From NCBI RefSeq assembly GCF_910596095.1, contig NC_056538.1:14170001-14234000 (forward strand): 64,000 nucleotides of DNA. Reading direction: 5' to 3'. The stretch is from Thunnus maccoyii (lineage: Eukaryota > Chordata > Actinopteri > Scombriformes > Scombridae). Positions 1 through 11,606 of the stretch are shown here, piece by piece (position 1 is the stretch's first letter; each line of letters starts with the position of its first letter). Position numbers and translations under genes: made by a program. The notes under the pieces were generated by a model. The model was not told the DNA's origin. It saw nothing but the letters and a program-made list of their open reading frames with translations, and made no database searches.

Positions 1-2050
1 TTTATTTTTCAAAGAGCTGAAAACATACAAGATATTGTGTGGGATGGCATTATTTTTTCTTCCCTCATTTATAGGAAATTATTTTTAAAACACTGGAGAA
101 AATGGCAGAAGCCCTTATTTACAGCCCTTATAGACATAGTAAGAAGTGAAATATTAAGTATGGAAGAAATATGAAGCCCTATAAGATCTTGTGGCAGAGC
201 TGAGGAGTGTTGGCACCAGTTGGGAACCCGGGACAGAGAACTAAATGCAGCGTGACATCAACCTATGATATGTCCCTATTATTTTATACGGTTTAACAGG
301 AATTATGAGACAGCTTCCTCTAGTTAATGAGATATTGTAACCAAAACCTTGTGCTGGAAGGCATGAAATTGAGTAAAAATAATTATGTAAAAAAAGGAAT
401 AATTATTTTGTGATAATGAGAAAATGAAACCTGAGAAAGAAATTCACAGATGTCCCTCTGTAACACTACACCACCCTGGTGGGGGATCCCTCCCTTAACT
501 GAAAGTCTAAAATTGGTGGTGTTAGGTAGTTGAGGAAAGACTTTTTAGCAGAGCTTTGTTGTGTTTTTAACACGACTTTTGTGCTTTGATTTGTTTCCTT
601 GTTTGTGTTTCATTCAGAGTTGCATTCATTTGCTTTTTTGATTGATTTTTGATGAGTCACATGAAGGTATTCTGGTTTTCTACGCATGATTGTGATGAAA
701 TTTGACAAAAGTTGTGTGTATTGCAGTTATTACAGCTCAGTATTACAGTACAAGATTGCAAAGGTGTTCCTGATATTTTGCCCACCACACATTGATCACA
801 TTGCACTGTCTATTTGTGTTGTGAACTTTTTTTGATTGAGGGATCAGTTGAATCACGATCCAAATAAAGAGCAGCGGTTTGGGTCTTTTTATTTCACAGC
901 ACAGCACTAACCATCGCTGGCAGAGGAGAAACCATAGTGTCCTGCTGCTTTGTTGCCGCTAACTCATGTTGATAATGATTTGATAACACAACACTACAGA
1001 CAATTACACGCACAGGAATGTCAGCGGAGAATGCGACGTCTGGAATATCAACAACTGCTCCCTGCTGCCAAATGCATAATCAAGTTGTTTTGGTATCTAC
1101 CAGCTATCTAAAGCAGCCATCTTTCAGCTATCCTAAGCAGCTATCTTATGTCTCTGTCCCCTCCGACATCAGACGGGGACAGGACAGTGAGAGGCAGACA
1201 ACACTGGATACACTGATAGCGCAGGGGTCTTGTTTTCCCATGTGCGTTGCCAGGATGTGATGTATAAATAGGCACTAGGCCTGCTTGTGTGTGAGTGCAG
1301 GCTCAAGTTATGTGACTATAGCTTGATAGGGGCTGTATGTGGTTGTGAACGGACAGCCATGGTGGGTCGGAGCTGTCGGTGTCTTCTCATGTCCCCGAGA
1401 TCTAAGAGGCCTCTCTCAGGAGGTGGTGACGGGCGGCAGAAGGGCATGGATTCAGAGTATTTTGGTGTTAATTGAGCTTATTGGCCTGCTATTCACAGCC
1501 TTGACATGTGATTGATTTAAAGGCTAGCGTGAGACTGCGACAGAGCTGACCTCTCCTGTGGCGGCTCCTTAGATATGGCCTCGGCACTGCACAGCTGTGA
1601 GGAAATAATCCTCTCCCTTCATTTATTCTTTTTTTTTTCAAAGATGAGCGAGCAATCTGCCCTCGTTCAGTATTTTATTGGTTTTTCCAACAGTACAGAG
1701 AGAAGGAGAAGGGAAGGGAAGGAGAAGAGGGAGAAATGAGAGAAATGAGAGGGCCTGGCAGGGGCTGGGACTTGAACCTGTTCACCATGGATGGTTTTCA
1801 TACTGGTGCACTAGTTAGAACAGCAGCTATTAAACATGAACCAGGACTCTGTTTATGATTTTAAAAAAAAAGGTTCTGTAACTAAAATCCACCACTATTG
1901 TCTAAAACTGCTGGATTTCGGAGGGTTCTTCTGTTACTTTTAAAATATTTGCTTTGATTTCGGTGTAATAAGAATGCAAAACCATTCTCAAGCCATTTGG
2001 GTGAGAGGATTTGAAAAATTAAAGGAAAGAAAAATGACACTGTCACGTCA
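1..2050. other. gene-poor DNA upstream of fzd9
   Basis: I see no coding exon here. Short open frames at 1018-1260 and 1287-1475 have no recognisable domain, no flanking splice sites and ordinary intergenic composition. A purine-rich stretch (GAGAAGGGAAG-like) lies around 1700-1745. The stretch at 1760-1780 has a weak resemblance to an antisense tRNA B box but no matching A box or cloverleaf, so it is not called as a tRNA. Confidence 0.6.
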
Positions 2051-2054
2051 CAGT

Positions 2055-2665
2055 TAATATAAAGCTACTTCCAGCAGCCGCATAGTTTAGCTTAGCATAA
2101 AGACTGGAAACAGGCAGAAACAGCTGGCTTGACTCCATCCAAAGATAATAAAATACACTTTTTAAGCAGCTTTTAAGAAAATTAACACATTATATCTTGT
2201 TTTGTTTAATCCGCTGCCATTTTATGAGGGTTTTTGTGTACACAGCTTGAGGCTGAAGCCGATGTAGAAGTACCTTAAAGAGCAATGCCACTGACAGCCG
2301 CTACATGTTGGCTCCAACTGACTCACATTTAAGAGTCATTATGGTGTCAAATGCTAAATTCGGACCGTCTAATAAGTGTGCTGGTGGTCATTTTGGAAAT
2401 GATCGCTCCATTAATAAAATTTGAAGACTTACAGTAGCTTTAATGTCGGCCATATGGGCGTCAATTGACAGCTGTGATTGACAGCTGGCTCACCTGCTGC
2501 TCTGGGACTCGCAGTCTACAGTCTATGGTTTCCAGCCTTTATGCTAAGCTAACCTGTTTGCTCCAACTACATATTTACCGCACTGATATTAGAGTGATAT
2601 CAATCTTCTCATCTAACTCTCAGAAAAGAAGCCAATAAGTGTATTTCCCAAAATGTCGAACTGTT
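2055..2665. repeat. inverted-repeat MITE, copy A (TTAGCTTAGCATAAAGACTGG family)
   Basis: The left arm has TTTAGCTTAGCATAAAGACT followed by GGAAACAGG near 2087-2115. The right arm has its complement, TTTCCAGCCTTTATGCTAAG, near 2529-2548. The copy ends with CCCAAAATGTCGAACTGTTA, the usual end of this family. The internal part at about 2250-2520 does not resemble copies B, C and E and may be a later insertion. No protein is encoded. Confidence 0.8.
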
Positions 2666-5600
2666 AGTTTAAACTGATGTCAAAAGTCCAGATATTGAAA
2701 TGATTTACACTGTTTTCTCAGTATGATCTCAAATGCCCAGAAAGCAGGAGGTTTAGTGATCATATTTGAAATCCAAGTAAACCTTTCCATATTTTTTCAT
2801 TCTGTAAGTACAGTTTCTAAAGCTGATTGACAGGCCTTGACAAAATAAATAACAACTGCAAGTGTTATTTCAAGTCAGATATGCTACTTGTTCCTTTAAC
2901 CTTGTTCACTTCACCCCCCCCCCCCCCCCCAACCCCCTTCAGTCCAATTTTAGTCCTTCCAGCCTGGCTGACAGTCTAAAGTCGTTCACTAGCTGCACTC
3001 CCATCCATAGTGAAATACAATCAATCCCAGCACTTACCAGTGCAGGACGCCTGCATGCGGAGAATTCATATTCTGGGAAAGTTGAATATAACATCTTCTC
3101 CAGTTATACAACCTTGGCAAACAAGCATTGTTTCTTCCACTATCCACCCACAAATATTTGAACAATTCAAACAACAAAATGTCATTGTTTAGGCTCTTCT
3201 CCCCTAAAAACTTTATCTTTAAATATTTCTAAATCATCTGACCTCACTTTCCCTCTGCACAAATCTTCAACCATTCAAAACGCCCCCACCACCCTCTCCC
3301 TCTGCCTCTCCACTACGGCTGTATGACCACGCAGTAGTATTGCTTTCAACTGCATTGCTCCCCAAGGACATCCAAGAGTGGACGTGAGTGTGCCCAGAAA
3401 GTTCAGCCTTTAAAAACAAAGCAGAGACTTTTAACAGTTGCAAATTGAGCTCTTCAGCTTTAGACTTCCAGTGCAAACACACATATCCCCACATATCGCG
3501 TGCAGACATGCATATACACACACATATGCGGCAAAACACAATCACATCATTATTTTATTCCACTTTGGACATGGCTAAACAAGGGTTGTACATTATAATC
3601 CATATTTCCTGAACACATTTTTATCTTTCTCTGCATTCCCTGCTAATACATACTGTATATAAACTTTCAGGACACTGTTGATACTTTCACAAATCCCTCT
3701 GACAGGAACTGCGAGACCCCATTTATTTTCGAAAATCTCTCAAAAATGTTTTGCTCTCTTTGGCACCTCACGCTCAGGACATATTTACAGTGGATATGTG
3801 TGGACACACAGTGAGTCCAGCTGAACCAGTGAAAATGTTGACATTCAGACTTCATGACCTCTCAAAAGTATGGATAAACATCCTGTAGTTGAAACGCAGG
3901 GATACTCTGAACATATTTAATTCACCTAAGTTGGAAGTTCTGTGAGAAAAAAATATATGTGGATACATCACTGAGGTATATTGCAAACACAAATATACAC
4001 AAATCCTGAAATACTTTTCTTCCCATTGAGAACACTTGGTGGATATTTGCTCTTCGTTGCTGCTGTAAACATCTGTAACTCTATTTTTGTGTTTCTTTGT
4101 TTTGTTTGGTTGATGCTTCAGCTGCAGGACTGAAATCCTATAGCCCTCATTCCCACAGGGGCCATTTTGAACTTATGTCACAGTCAGGGTGGATAGTTCA
4201 GAGTAAGTAGATGCCAGCTGTTGTGTACCAACTGTTTAACTATTATGTCTAGACAACCTGTTATTATTCTCTAAGACTTATTTAACCTATTTCTCAGTTA
4301 AAAAACACAGATAGTTAGAATGGATATATGCTGAACGTGCAAAATAATAGGGACCCTTGTCTTTTCATGGATGTAAATGTCATGTAAAGGCTATTATTTA
4401 CTTTCCCTTCGTAAATCTGTATAAGTAATTGGCAGGATTGCAGTTACAGGGTTTTTTAAAAAGTTTTTAGCTGCATAAGGCACTGTAAATATGGTCTTTT
4501 TAATACATGCAGGTAATTATAGCCAGAATCCAACATTTCCAACTTGGTAATGTCATTAGAAAGCGTAACCATTTTTTTAGACTGGTGACTTTATTTCTTA
4601 AAGAGCAACTATAGTGAAAAACCTGGCAACTTTTACCACATATGCTCTGACTTTCAAAGAGTTCAAAGAGTTTAACTGATGTTAATCTGTGTGTTTTTAT
4701 GGATTTTACAGATTGTAGTGAGAGCAGAAAGCTCCTCACTGAGTCTCTCTAGAACCCCAACCATCTCTTTCTTTACCCGTAACATAACTATTTTCAACTT
4801 TATGTCTAAACTTAACCATCTAAAACTAAACATCTAAACCTTTCGGTTTGGCAGGCCTATAACATACTGTTACCACCCCATAATAACCCTGGTGGGATCC
4901 TAGTGATTTGCACTGCTTCTGGTGTGCGTCAGGTCCCCCCTCACACTCTAAACAGGGGACTGTAGGAAATATATCCTATTTATATGAGGCATCATCTGGC
5001 AATTCATAGAAACTTTTTTAGCAACAAACATCCACTGTCCTTGGAAAAGAGTTGGCAACACTGTTGAAATGTCGCCTGTAGCCAGCTGGTAGCTGAGACA
5101 GACGACTTTTACATTCAACCAGTTGTTGTGTTTCCACAATTGTTGTTTGATTTATATGAATTACACACTCAGTCCTGAACTAATGCTAGTTTTATAAATA
5201 TGTCAGTCTAGATTCAATGTTTAGCTACATGATATATTCTAATACTATAAAGTATACACCATGTACTTGTTATAGGTTGACACAGTAGTATTTTGGTAGC
5301 ACAAGAACAAGAAATTACTACTAAACTGATTGTTTACTGTAAAGAAAAGATCTGCATGGGCTCATGTATATCTGCAAGGCTTTGGAACAGCACTACCAAT
5401 TTAAAATCTGAAAACTTCCCAAATAGCTGCAAAATTGTTTTCCAAGGATCTGTTACTTTTATTTCTGTGTTTCGAGCTGGTATTTCACTTTTTTCCAGCT
5501 GTGAGTAGCTCCATAGCTCCTCCACTGCTGTGCATTGCACTGCGGGACCATCAACAAGACACTCATAAATCAAGTGGCTCTAGTATCCATGCTGGCATTA

Positions 5601-7014
5601 TTAAGTATACTTTGTACAGATTCAAGTGTGAATATAGAACCAATGAAGGCAGTGGATCTAATAGCTGGATTGTCTTGGATACATTCATATTCAAAACACT
5701 TTTATAAATAGTAAATAAATAGTTATTCATATGCAAATGCATTTCGACAAGATGTTTGTGACTTTGTGATGACACAGCACCATCATATACTTGTTTAATT
5801 TCGGTAACGTTGGCTTTCTGAGGATATGACAGCGATGTCATTCTTGCTACCTGCCCCAAGCTGTAAAGGACATTATCTCATTTCAAAACACTGGAGGATG
5901 AGGAACGCAGATGGACTGAGGTGATGAATCAGTCCCATTCACTCAGTCACCTAATAGCACTACATAAAATTACATAACAGTAAAACCGGGACATGTGTGC
6001 ACCCTGTTCTTTCATTACAACAAATAACAATTTCAAATTGCAGATTTGGAAAGAAGCGAACAGTGTCACTTAAACAGACACCATATAACTCTGCAGCTGT
6101 GATTAGAAAAACAAGAAAACTAAAAGTCCAACGGCTGCTAACTTTCACTCGTCTCCTGTGTCTGCTCATTCTTGTAGCACGGCATAAATTACAGATTATT
6201 ACTACACAATATGAACAAAGACATAATTACATGATCCAAGGCTCAACAATTCACCATTATACTTGCTGTCAAAGGCAGTACACTGGGCCAGATATATTGC
6301 TTTAAGTGTGAGGTGTCTCTTATTACATCCATAACAATCTCAGACAGCCCGTGTCTCTGGGATAGTAATGTCATGCCGGGCTGTGGCAAGGCTCTCCCAT
6401 TGTTCTCCACAGGATGTTTATAGCTTTGTGCCTGATATATGATAACCAATAAGTAAGAGGTAGTAATTACAAGGCCCACACTCCAACGGATCGCCTGATG
6501 AATGCGTGAAATAAAAGATGGGGGCTCTTTGTGGAGGCTAGTTATTACAAAGACATACAGAGACTTGACGTGCGGCAGCATTGTGTGCGAGAGAGAGAGA
6601 GAGTGAGTCAAGGGGAGAAATAAATAGCATATATCAATTTCTTCCACCAAATGGCAAAGTAAATAGCACTGACCTTCTTAAAACAAATCAGCTGCAAGCC
6701 AAAAAGGTCCAAGTCAAAATATTCAGTTGCACATATTCCTACTCTTTCCCCATCCTCTGTTCAGGTCATGAAGAAATAACAAATTTAGGTGAAAAAAAAC
6801 ACACACAAAAAAAGCACAATGGACTTCTAGAGCCCCGGACACAGAGCAGCGGTGCGGTCAGACCTTGTGTCTCCTGTGTTAATCAGCAGCACTGTGCAAT
6901 TGATTCTTTATGGATGTCGCCCCAAGGAAGAGGAGAATCAAAAGCCACCTAAACTTAATGTACTCAGTCGCTCATTTATAAATAGACCCAGTAAGTGGAG
7001 TCACTATGGATTAA
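2666..7014. other. intergenic DNA without recognisable gene
   Basis: A C-rich run sits at 2912-2930 and a GA run at 6588-6602. No open frame here shows a known domain or supported splice sites. The part at about 6300-6560 is repeat-free and rich in TAATTA-like and ACAAT-like words, which is why it is listed as a noncoding candidate in the findings. Confidence 0.55.
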
Positions 7015-7525
7015 AGGGCTACTTTGATAGTTTGAGAAATACTGTACGCTTACTGCATGCTCTGTCTTGTTTGAGAGTTACAGCAGATGAGAAAGATCGA
7101 TGCCACTCTCATGTCTGTACAGTAAAAATGAAGCTATGGCCAGCAGCTGGTTAGCTTAGCTTAGCACAAAGACTCGAAACAAGGGGAAACAGCTAGCCTG
7201 GCTCTGTCTAACAGTAACAAAATTCGCAACATTTACAGCAGGTTATGTGCCGAACTATTTCTTGGCTGGGCTCGGTCACTCCCTGGAGTGTGTCTTGGCA
7301 ACCTCATGGTCATGACAATTTACTGCATCCAGCCAAGAAATAGTCTGGCACATAACCCATAAAACCACAACGTGTCATTGTCAGAGTGAGGTTAGCTGTT
7401 TCCCTCTATTTCCAGGCTTTGTGCTAAACTAAGCTAACCAGCTGCTGAGTACAGCTTCAAATTTAGCACTCAATCATGAGAATGGTATCAATCTTCACAT
7501 TTAACTCAAAAGTCCTTTAAGTAAT
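7015..7525. repeat. inverted-repeat MITE, copy B
   Basis: The left arm carries GGTTAGCTTAGCTTAGCACA (7150-7169) and AACAGCTAGCCTGGCTCTGT (7189-7208). The right arm carries GCTAAACTAAGCTAACCAGC (7423-7442), then ATGAGAATGGTATCAATCTT. In the centre GTTATGTGCCGAACTATTTC is mirrored by AAATAGTCTGGCACATAACC. The element is therefore a long imperfect palindrome, typical of a non-autonomous DNA transposon. Confidence 0.85.
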
Positions 7526-8237
7526 AAAATATACAAAACAGTTTTTTTGAGCAATTCAAACATTTCTACAAGTCAGTTTGCTTTATGAGGGTTACTGAGC
7601 TCTTAGTTTAGCCATCACAGATGCAGACTGAGGGTCGATTAACCAAAATCGAAACTGCTTCATGAGTCAAACCATGATCCACCAGTGCTCCCACCTTAAG
7701 AGGCGTTGTGACTTGGATACTAATGTGCCCTGATATGTGCTGCTTACCTTGGAGAGAGATACCTCTCTGATAATAATCTGAGGCCTTCTAAGGGCACACT
7801 AAGGCTTCTCCGGGACCTCTGCAATGACCCCTTTTCTTTGAAGTGTGAACTTGAAAAAGTTCAAGTGGGGAGGCTGCTGAGTAGTTATGGAACTTCAGTC
7901 AAAGCATTTCTACTTGATTCACCAAAAGCCTCAGCGCTGACGTACAATGCGATATCATCTCAGAGTCTGGAATGTATTTCCTACCCCGCTCGATCAGGCT
8001 TAATTTGAAGTTGGAAGCTTTTTTTCTTCTACCTGACGCCAGATCTGATAAAGCAACACACACAGCCTTCATCTACCTCAATTTGTCTTCTAGAAAGCAT
8101 AAGAAGAAGAGATTTCCTTTCATAATGCAGAGGTATATTTCGCAGTCTGATAACGTAAAGTACACTTTTAAGTGGCAGTATTTTCACACCTCATTGTACA
8201 AGATCAAAAATTGTGGGAAGAATACATTGGTCTTACG

Positions 8238-8738
8238 GGAATAGTTTGACATTTTGGGAAACACTCCTATTTGTTTTCTTGCCGAGTTAGACGAAAATAT
8301 TAATGTCGTTCTCATTTCTGTACGGTAAATATAAAACTACAGCTAGTAGCTAGTTAGCTTAGCATCAAGACTGGAAACAGTAAGCCTGCATATTTAAGCT
8401 TACTAATTAACATATTATATCTTGTTGTACAAGACAATTAATGGTTTTACAGCCAGATAATAGTCTATCTTTTAAGATTTTTGTACAGTTTTTGTACAGA
8501 CTAAACTAACGAGATATAATGTGTTAGTTTTGATCTTCAGAGGTGCTGTTTGCAGATTTTGTTACCTTTGGACAGAGACAGACTAGCTGTTTACCCCTGT
8601 TTACATTCTTTACGCTAAGCTATGCTAGCTGTTGGTTGTAGCCTAATACTTGAGGGGAAAAATATGAGAGTAGTATCAATTTTCTCATCTAACTCTTGGC
8701 AAAAAAGTAGATAAATGTATTTCACAAAATCTCAAAAT
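8238..8738. repeat. inverted-repeat MITE, copy C
   Basis: The copy begins GGAATAGTTTGACATTTTGG and has the left-arm marker TTAGCTTAGCATCAAGACTG at 8355-8374. The mirrored arm has TACGCTAAGCTATGCTAGCT at 8611-8630, followed by AGAGTAGTATCAATTTTCTC. The centre contains TATATCTTGTTGTACAAGAC and its complement-like partner near 8500-8530. Confidence 0.85.
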
Positions 8739-9587
8739 TTCTCTAAGAAATTTGGATTTTCTGTGTCTCAGTTCATGTGCAATAGGCTACCACAGCATCG
8801 TGCTTATTTAACACGTTCAACATGTCAGCATTAATGTAAATTTTAGAAACAAGTCAGTGTCTGACCATGCTTGAGCAAAACTGTCTTCAACAGACAGTTT
8901 TAACACAGGGGCTAATATAGACAGTATGCAGTTGACAGCCAATTCAGTCCTGCAGGGCGAGAGGCCAAAATCCTTGAGTTCCACCCCTGTTTGAGAAAAG
9001 ATCAAATACTCAGTGCAACAGCTGTGGAGCTGTAGGCTCTCCCCATTCAACCACTAGATGGAAACAATAGTCCTCTGCTCAGCACAATCACTGTTGCATT
9101 CACTTGTTGCATGTTAAGCCTGATTCTGTGCACTGTTTTGTCTTTTTTTTTCCCCGTCATGCCAATTCAAATCATCTTATTTATGGATTCATTATGTGTG
9201 TGTCTTTGTGTTTTTAGAGAGACCATCGTCAAGCGGTTCACCTCCAAGCACTTACCCAGGCTGAAGTGCCCCTTAGCAAGGCAGTAAAATCCCTACGAGC
9301 AGCAGGAGTGCTTCTCTTTAGAGGAGAGAGCTTGTCCTGCAGGGCTCAATAAAGTTTCACGTTATACTGCATGAAAACATTAGAAGAAATGATGACAGAG
9401 TTATTATGAGTCAGCCACTGTAAAAACACCACTGGGACTATCATTTTACCAAAGGAGCGCATTATTTTCTGCAACCTGGAGAAAAATAAACTACTCACTG
9501 CTTGACTCAGAGCAACAGAAGCAGAAGCTTTTTCTTCCATAGTGCCAATAATTAATAAGTAAAGGATAAAATTCATTTCAGCTCAGT

Positions 9588-9837
9588 GAGTACTGTACTT
9601 AAGTCCAACTCAGAAGTACTTGTACAATGCTTAAGTATCTACATTTGTGGCACTTTATACTTCCAGCCCACTACATTTCAGAGGAAAACTGTACTATTTA
9701 CTCCACTATACAGTATATTTCTTGCAGTAATTTTGCAGCTTAAGATCTTAAAAATCTGCATTAAGCATATAAAACATGATACAGTAAATTTAACCACCCA
9801 ACAAACATTAAAATGCTGCTTTTATGTTGATGCATCC
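9588..9837 (+). repeat. hAT-like MITE fragment (GTACTTAAGT family)
   Basis: The stretch shares the body motifs of the CAGTGGTGGAAAGTA family: TACTGTACTTAAGTCC, ACTTTATACTTCCAGCCCAC and CACTACATTTCAGAGGAAAA. Both ends are missing. It lies directly before a second copy of the same family. Confidence 0.65.
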
Positions 9838-9839
9838 AG

Positions 9840-10335
9840 CAGTGGTGGAAAGTAACAAGGTAGGATACAACTGTACTTGAATTTGAGGTGTTTTTACTTT
9901 ACTTAGTATTTACATTCATTACACTTAAGGAGGAAATACTGTACTTTTTACTCCACAACATTATCTGACAGCTATTGCTGCTCACATGTTAATGCATCAG
10001 TAATAATAATAATAAAATGTTAGAATTGTCACTGTTATGAAATATAACAGTGACACAGGCCATTGCACTGCTACATACATAAAGAGTAGAATACTTTTAC
10101 TATTAACACTTATATGTTTTGATTATACTTGCATACTTCCACTCAGGGCTGGATGGGTAAAACGGGCAACTGCCCCAGGGGGCCCATAGCACATTTTGGC
10201 CCTGGTACTCCCTTACAATCCAGCCCTGCTTGTACTCAAGTACACATTCAAGTGCAAGACTTTTACTTGTCGTACTGTAGGCTATTTTTGATAGTACTCA
10301 AGCAAAAGATGTGAATGAATGAGTAATAATACTTC
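9840..10335 (+). repeat. hAT-like MITE, + orientation copy
   Basis: The copy starts CAGTGGTGGAAAGTAACAAG at 9840. It has the family words ACTTTACTTAGTATTTACAT and TACTTTTTACTCCACAACAT. Its distal half (GACTTTTACTTGTCGTACTG) is split by an 85-bp element at 10144-10228. The right end is eroded. Confidence 0.75.
10144..10228. mobile_element. 85-bp MITE with CAGGGCTGGAT inverted ends
   Basis: The segment starts CAGGGCTGGATGGG and ends ACAATCCAGCCCTG, giving perfect 11-base inverted ends. The flanking octamers CTTCCACT (10136-10143) and CTTGTACT (10229-10236) agree at 6 of 8 positions, consistent with an old 8-bp target duplication of hAT type. It interrupts the hAT-like copy at 9840-10335. Confidence 0.7.
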
Positions 10336-10366
10336 GAAAAAGCCAGGGGCTCTTCTGCAAAAAGAG

Positions 10367-10832
10367 CAGTGGTGGAGAAAGTATTCAGACAATTTACTTA
10401 AGTAAAAGCAGCGATACCACACTGTAAAAAATACTCTCAATTACAAGTCCTGCATCCAAAATAAGTAAAAGTATGCAAGCAACATTAGCTAAAGCTCAAA
10501 AGTATAAGTACGCAGTGCAGAAAAATGGCCCCTGTGACTGTTGTACTATTGAATTATTATTACTGATGCATTAATGTGTAAGTATCATTTAGTTGGTAGC
10601 AGTAGAGCAAATCTGAATTAATTTATAGTCTGTACTTTTAGGTAGTTTAATCTATATCTGTGAAACATAGCCTATTTATGGCTCATCAATGTTTTATATC
10701 TTAAGTCTCAATCTGTTTAAAAAACTAGTCACTATGGCTGTGAAATGAATGTAAATGATGGGTAAAAACTACAGTATTTTCCTCTGAATCGCAGTGGAGT
10801 AAGTAACCTGAAATGTAGAGTACTTATAGGCT
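10367..10832 (-). repeat. hAT-like MITE, - orientation copy
   Basis: The copy starts CAGTGGTGGAGAAAGTATTC, the other terminus of the family. It contains TTACAAGTCCTGCATCCAAA and ATTACTGATGCATTAATGTG, and ends with the complement of the usual left side (TTCCTCTGAATCGCAGTGGA). It therefore lies inverted relative to the copy at 9840-10335. Confidence 0.7.
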
Positions 10833-11606
10833 TTAAAAAGAGAGTCGGCCGCTTTCTACTTCTGCTTTAATGCATGCAGGACTTTTTCCTTTAATAGGGT
10901 AAAGTAAAGGCTCTGGTGCTGTCTGAAAACTCACAGCAGAAATAGAGGTATTTGACCATCCTCCAGCATCTGTCTGATAATTTTCCTTGTGTGGTGCGCC
11001 GGGTGAAATGTGGGCGTCACGGAGCGCCCACCTCCCCCCCCACCTCCCTCCCTCCCTCCCCACCTCCTCTCCTCTGTGTCTCCCTGACTGGAGTCCCACT
11101 GAGCGGCTCTCAAACTTCAGTGTCGAGCCCGAAAGCGGAGGACGAAGAGCCGGAGCCGACAGACAAACCGACAGACAGACAGTCAGACCCGCAACAAAAC
11201 AGCACCAACAAGCCGCTTTCATATCTCCTTTTGTTTCCCCCCCAAAAAACGATCATCAAGCTTCGGTTTAAGGATTTACGCGCAGCTCTCGGAGTTTGAT
11301 TTTGATGATTTTTCCTCCATTGTTTGTCGAAGTTTCCGACTGTCACGTTTCAGTTACGGACCTTTATCTCGACTATCTGTGGGATTAATCGTTTTAATTC
11401 AACACTGACAGATATAAACACTCATCTGCTTCGTGTGTGCAGCTGTTTTTCGGAGTGTTTTCTCCTCTAAAGGAGCGCTAACGGTAAGGCAACATTTGGA
11501 CCACCATGGGGAAATAGCGGGGATCTCTCTGCAACCGACCCCGTTGCTTTTTTGACTGCTTCATGCTCATTTTTTAAAGACAGAGCTCACTTTTTTGACT
11601 AGAATA
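10833..11606 (+). promoter_or_regulatory. CpG-rich 5' flank and 5' UTR of fzd9
   Basis: CpG density and GC content rise sharply from about 10980 and stay high through the fzd9 coding exon, as in a CpG-island promoter. The stretch holds C-rich tracts (11033-11075), which could bind Sp/KLF factors. I cannot place the transcription start. No convincing TATA box is visible. A donor-like GGTAAGG occurs at 11483, but frizzled-9 genes are normally intronless in the coding part and no matching acceptor stands out. Confidence 0.5.

Noticed and set aside
1755..1830. Possible tRNA-derived sequence (GGGACTTGAACC)
   Set aside because: Only a B-box-like word with a mismatch; no A box at the right spacing and no cloverleaf. 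The similar word at about 33421 was rejected for the same reason.
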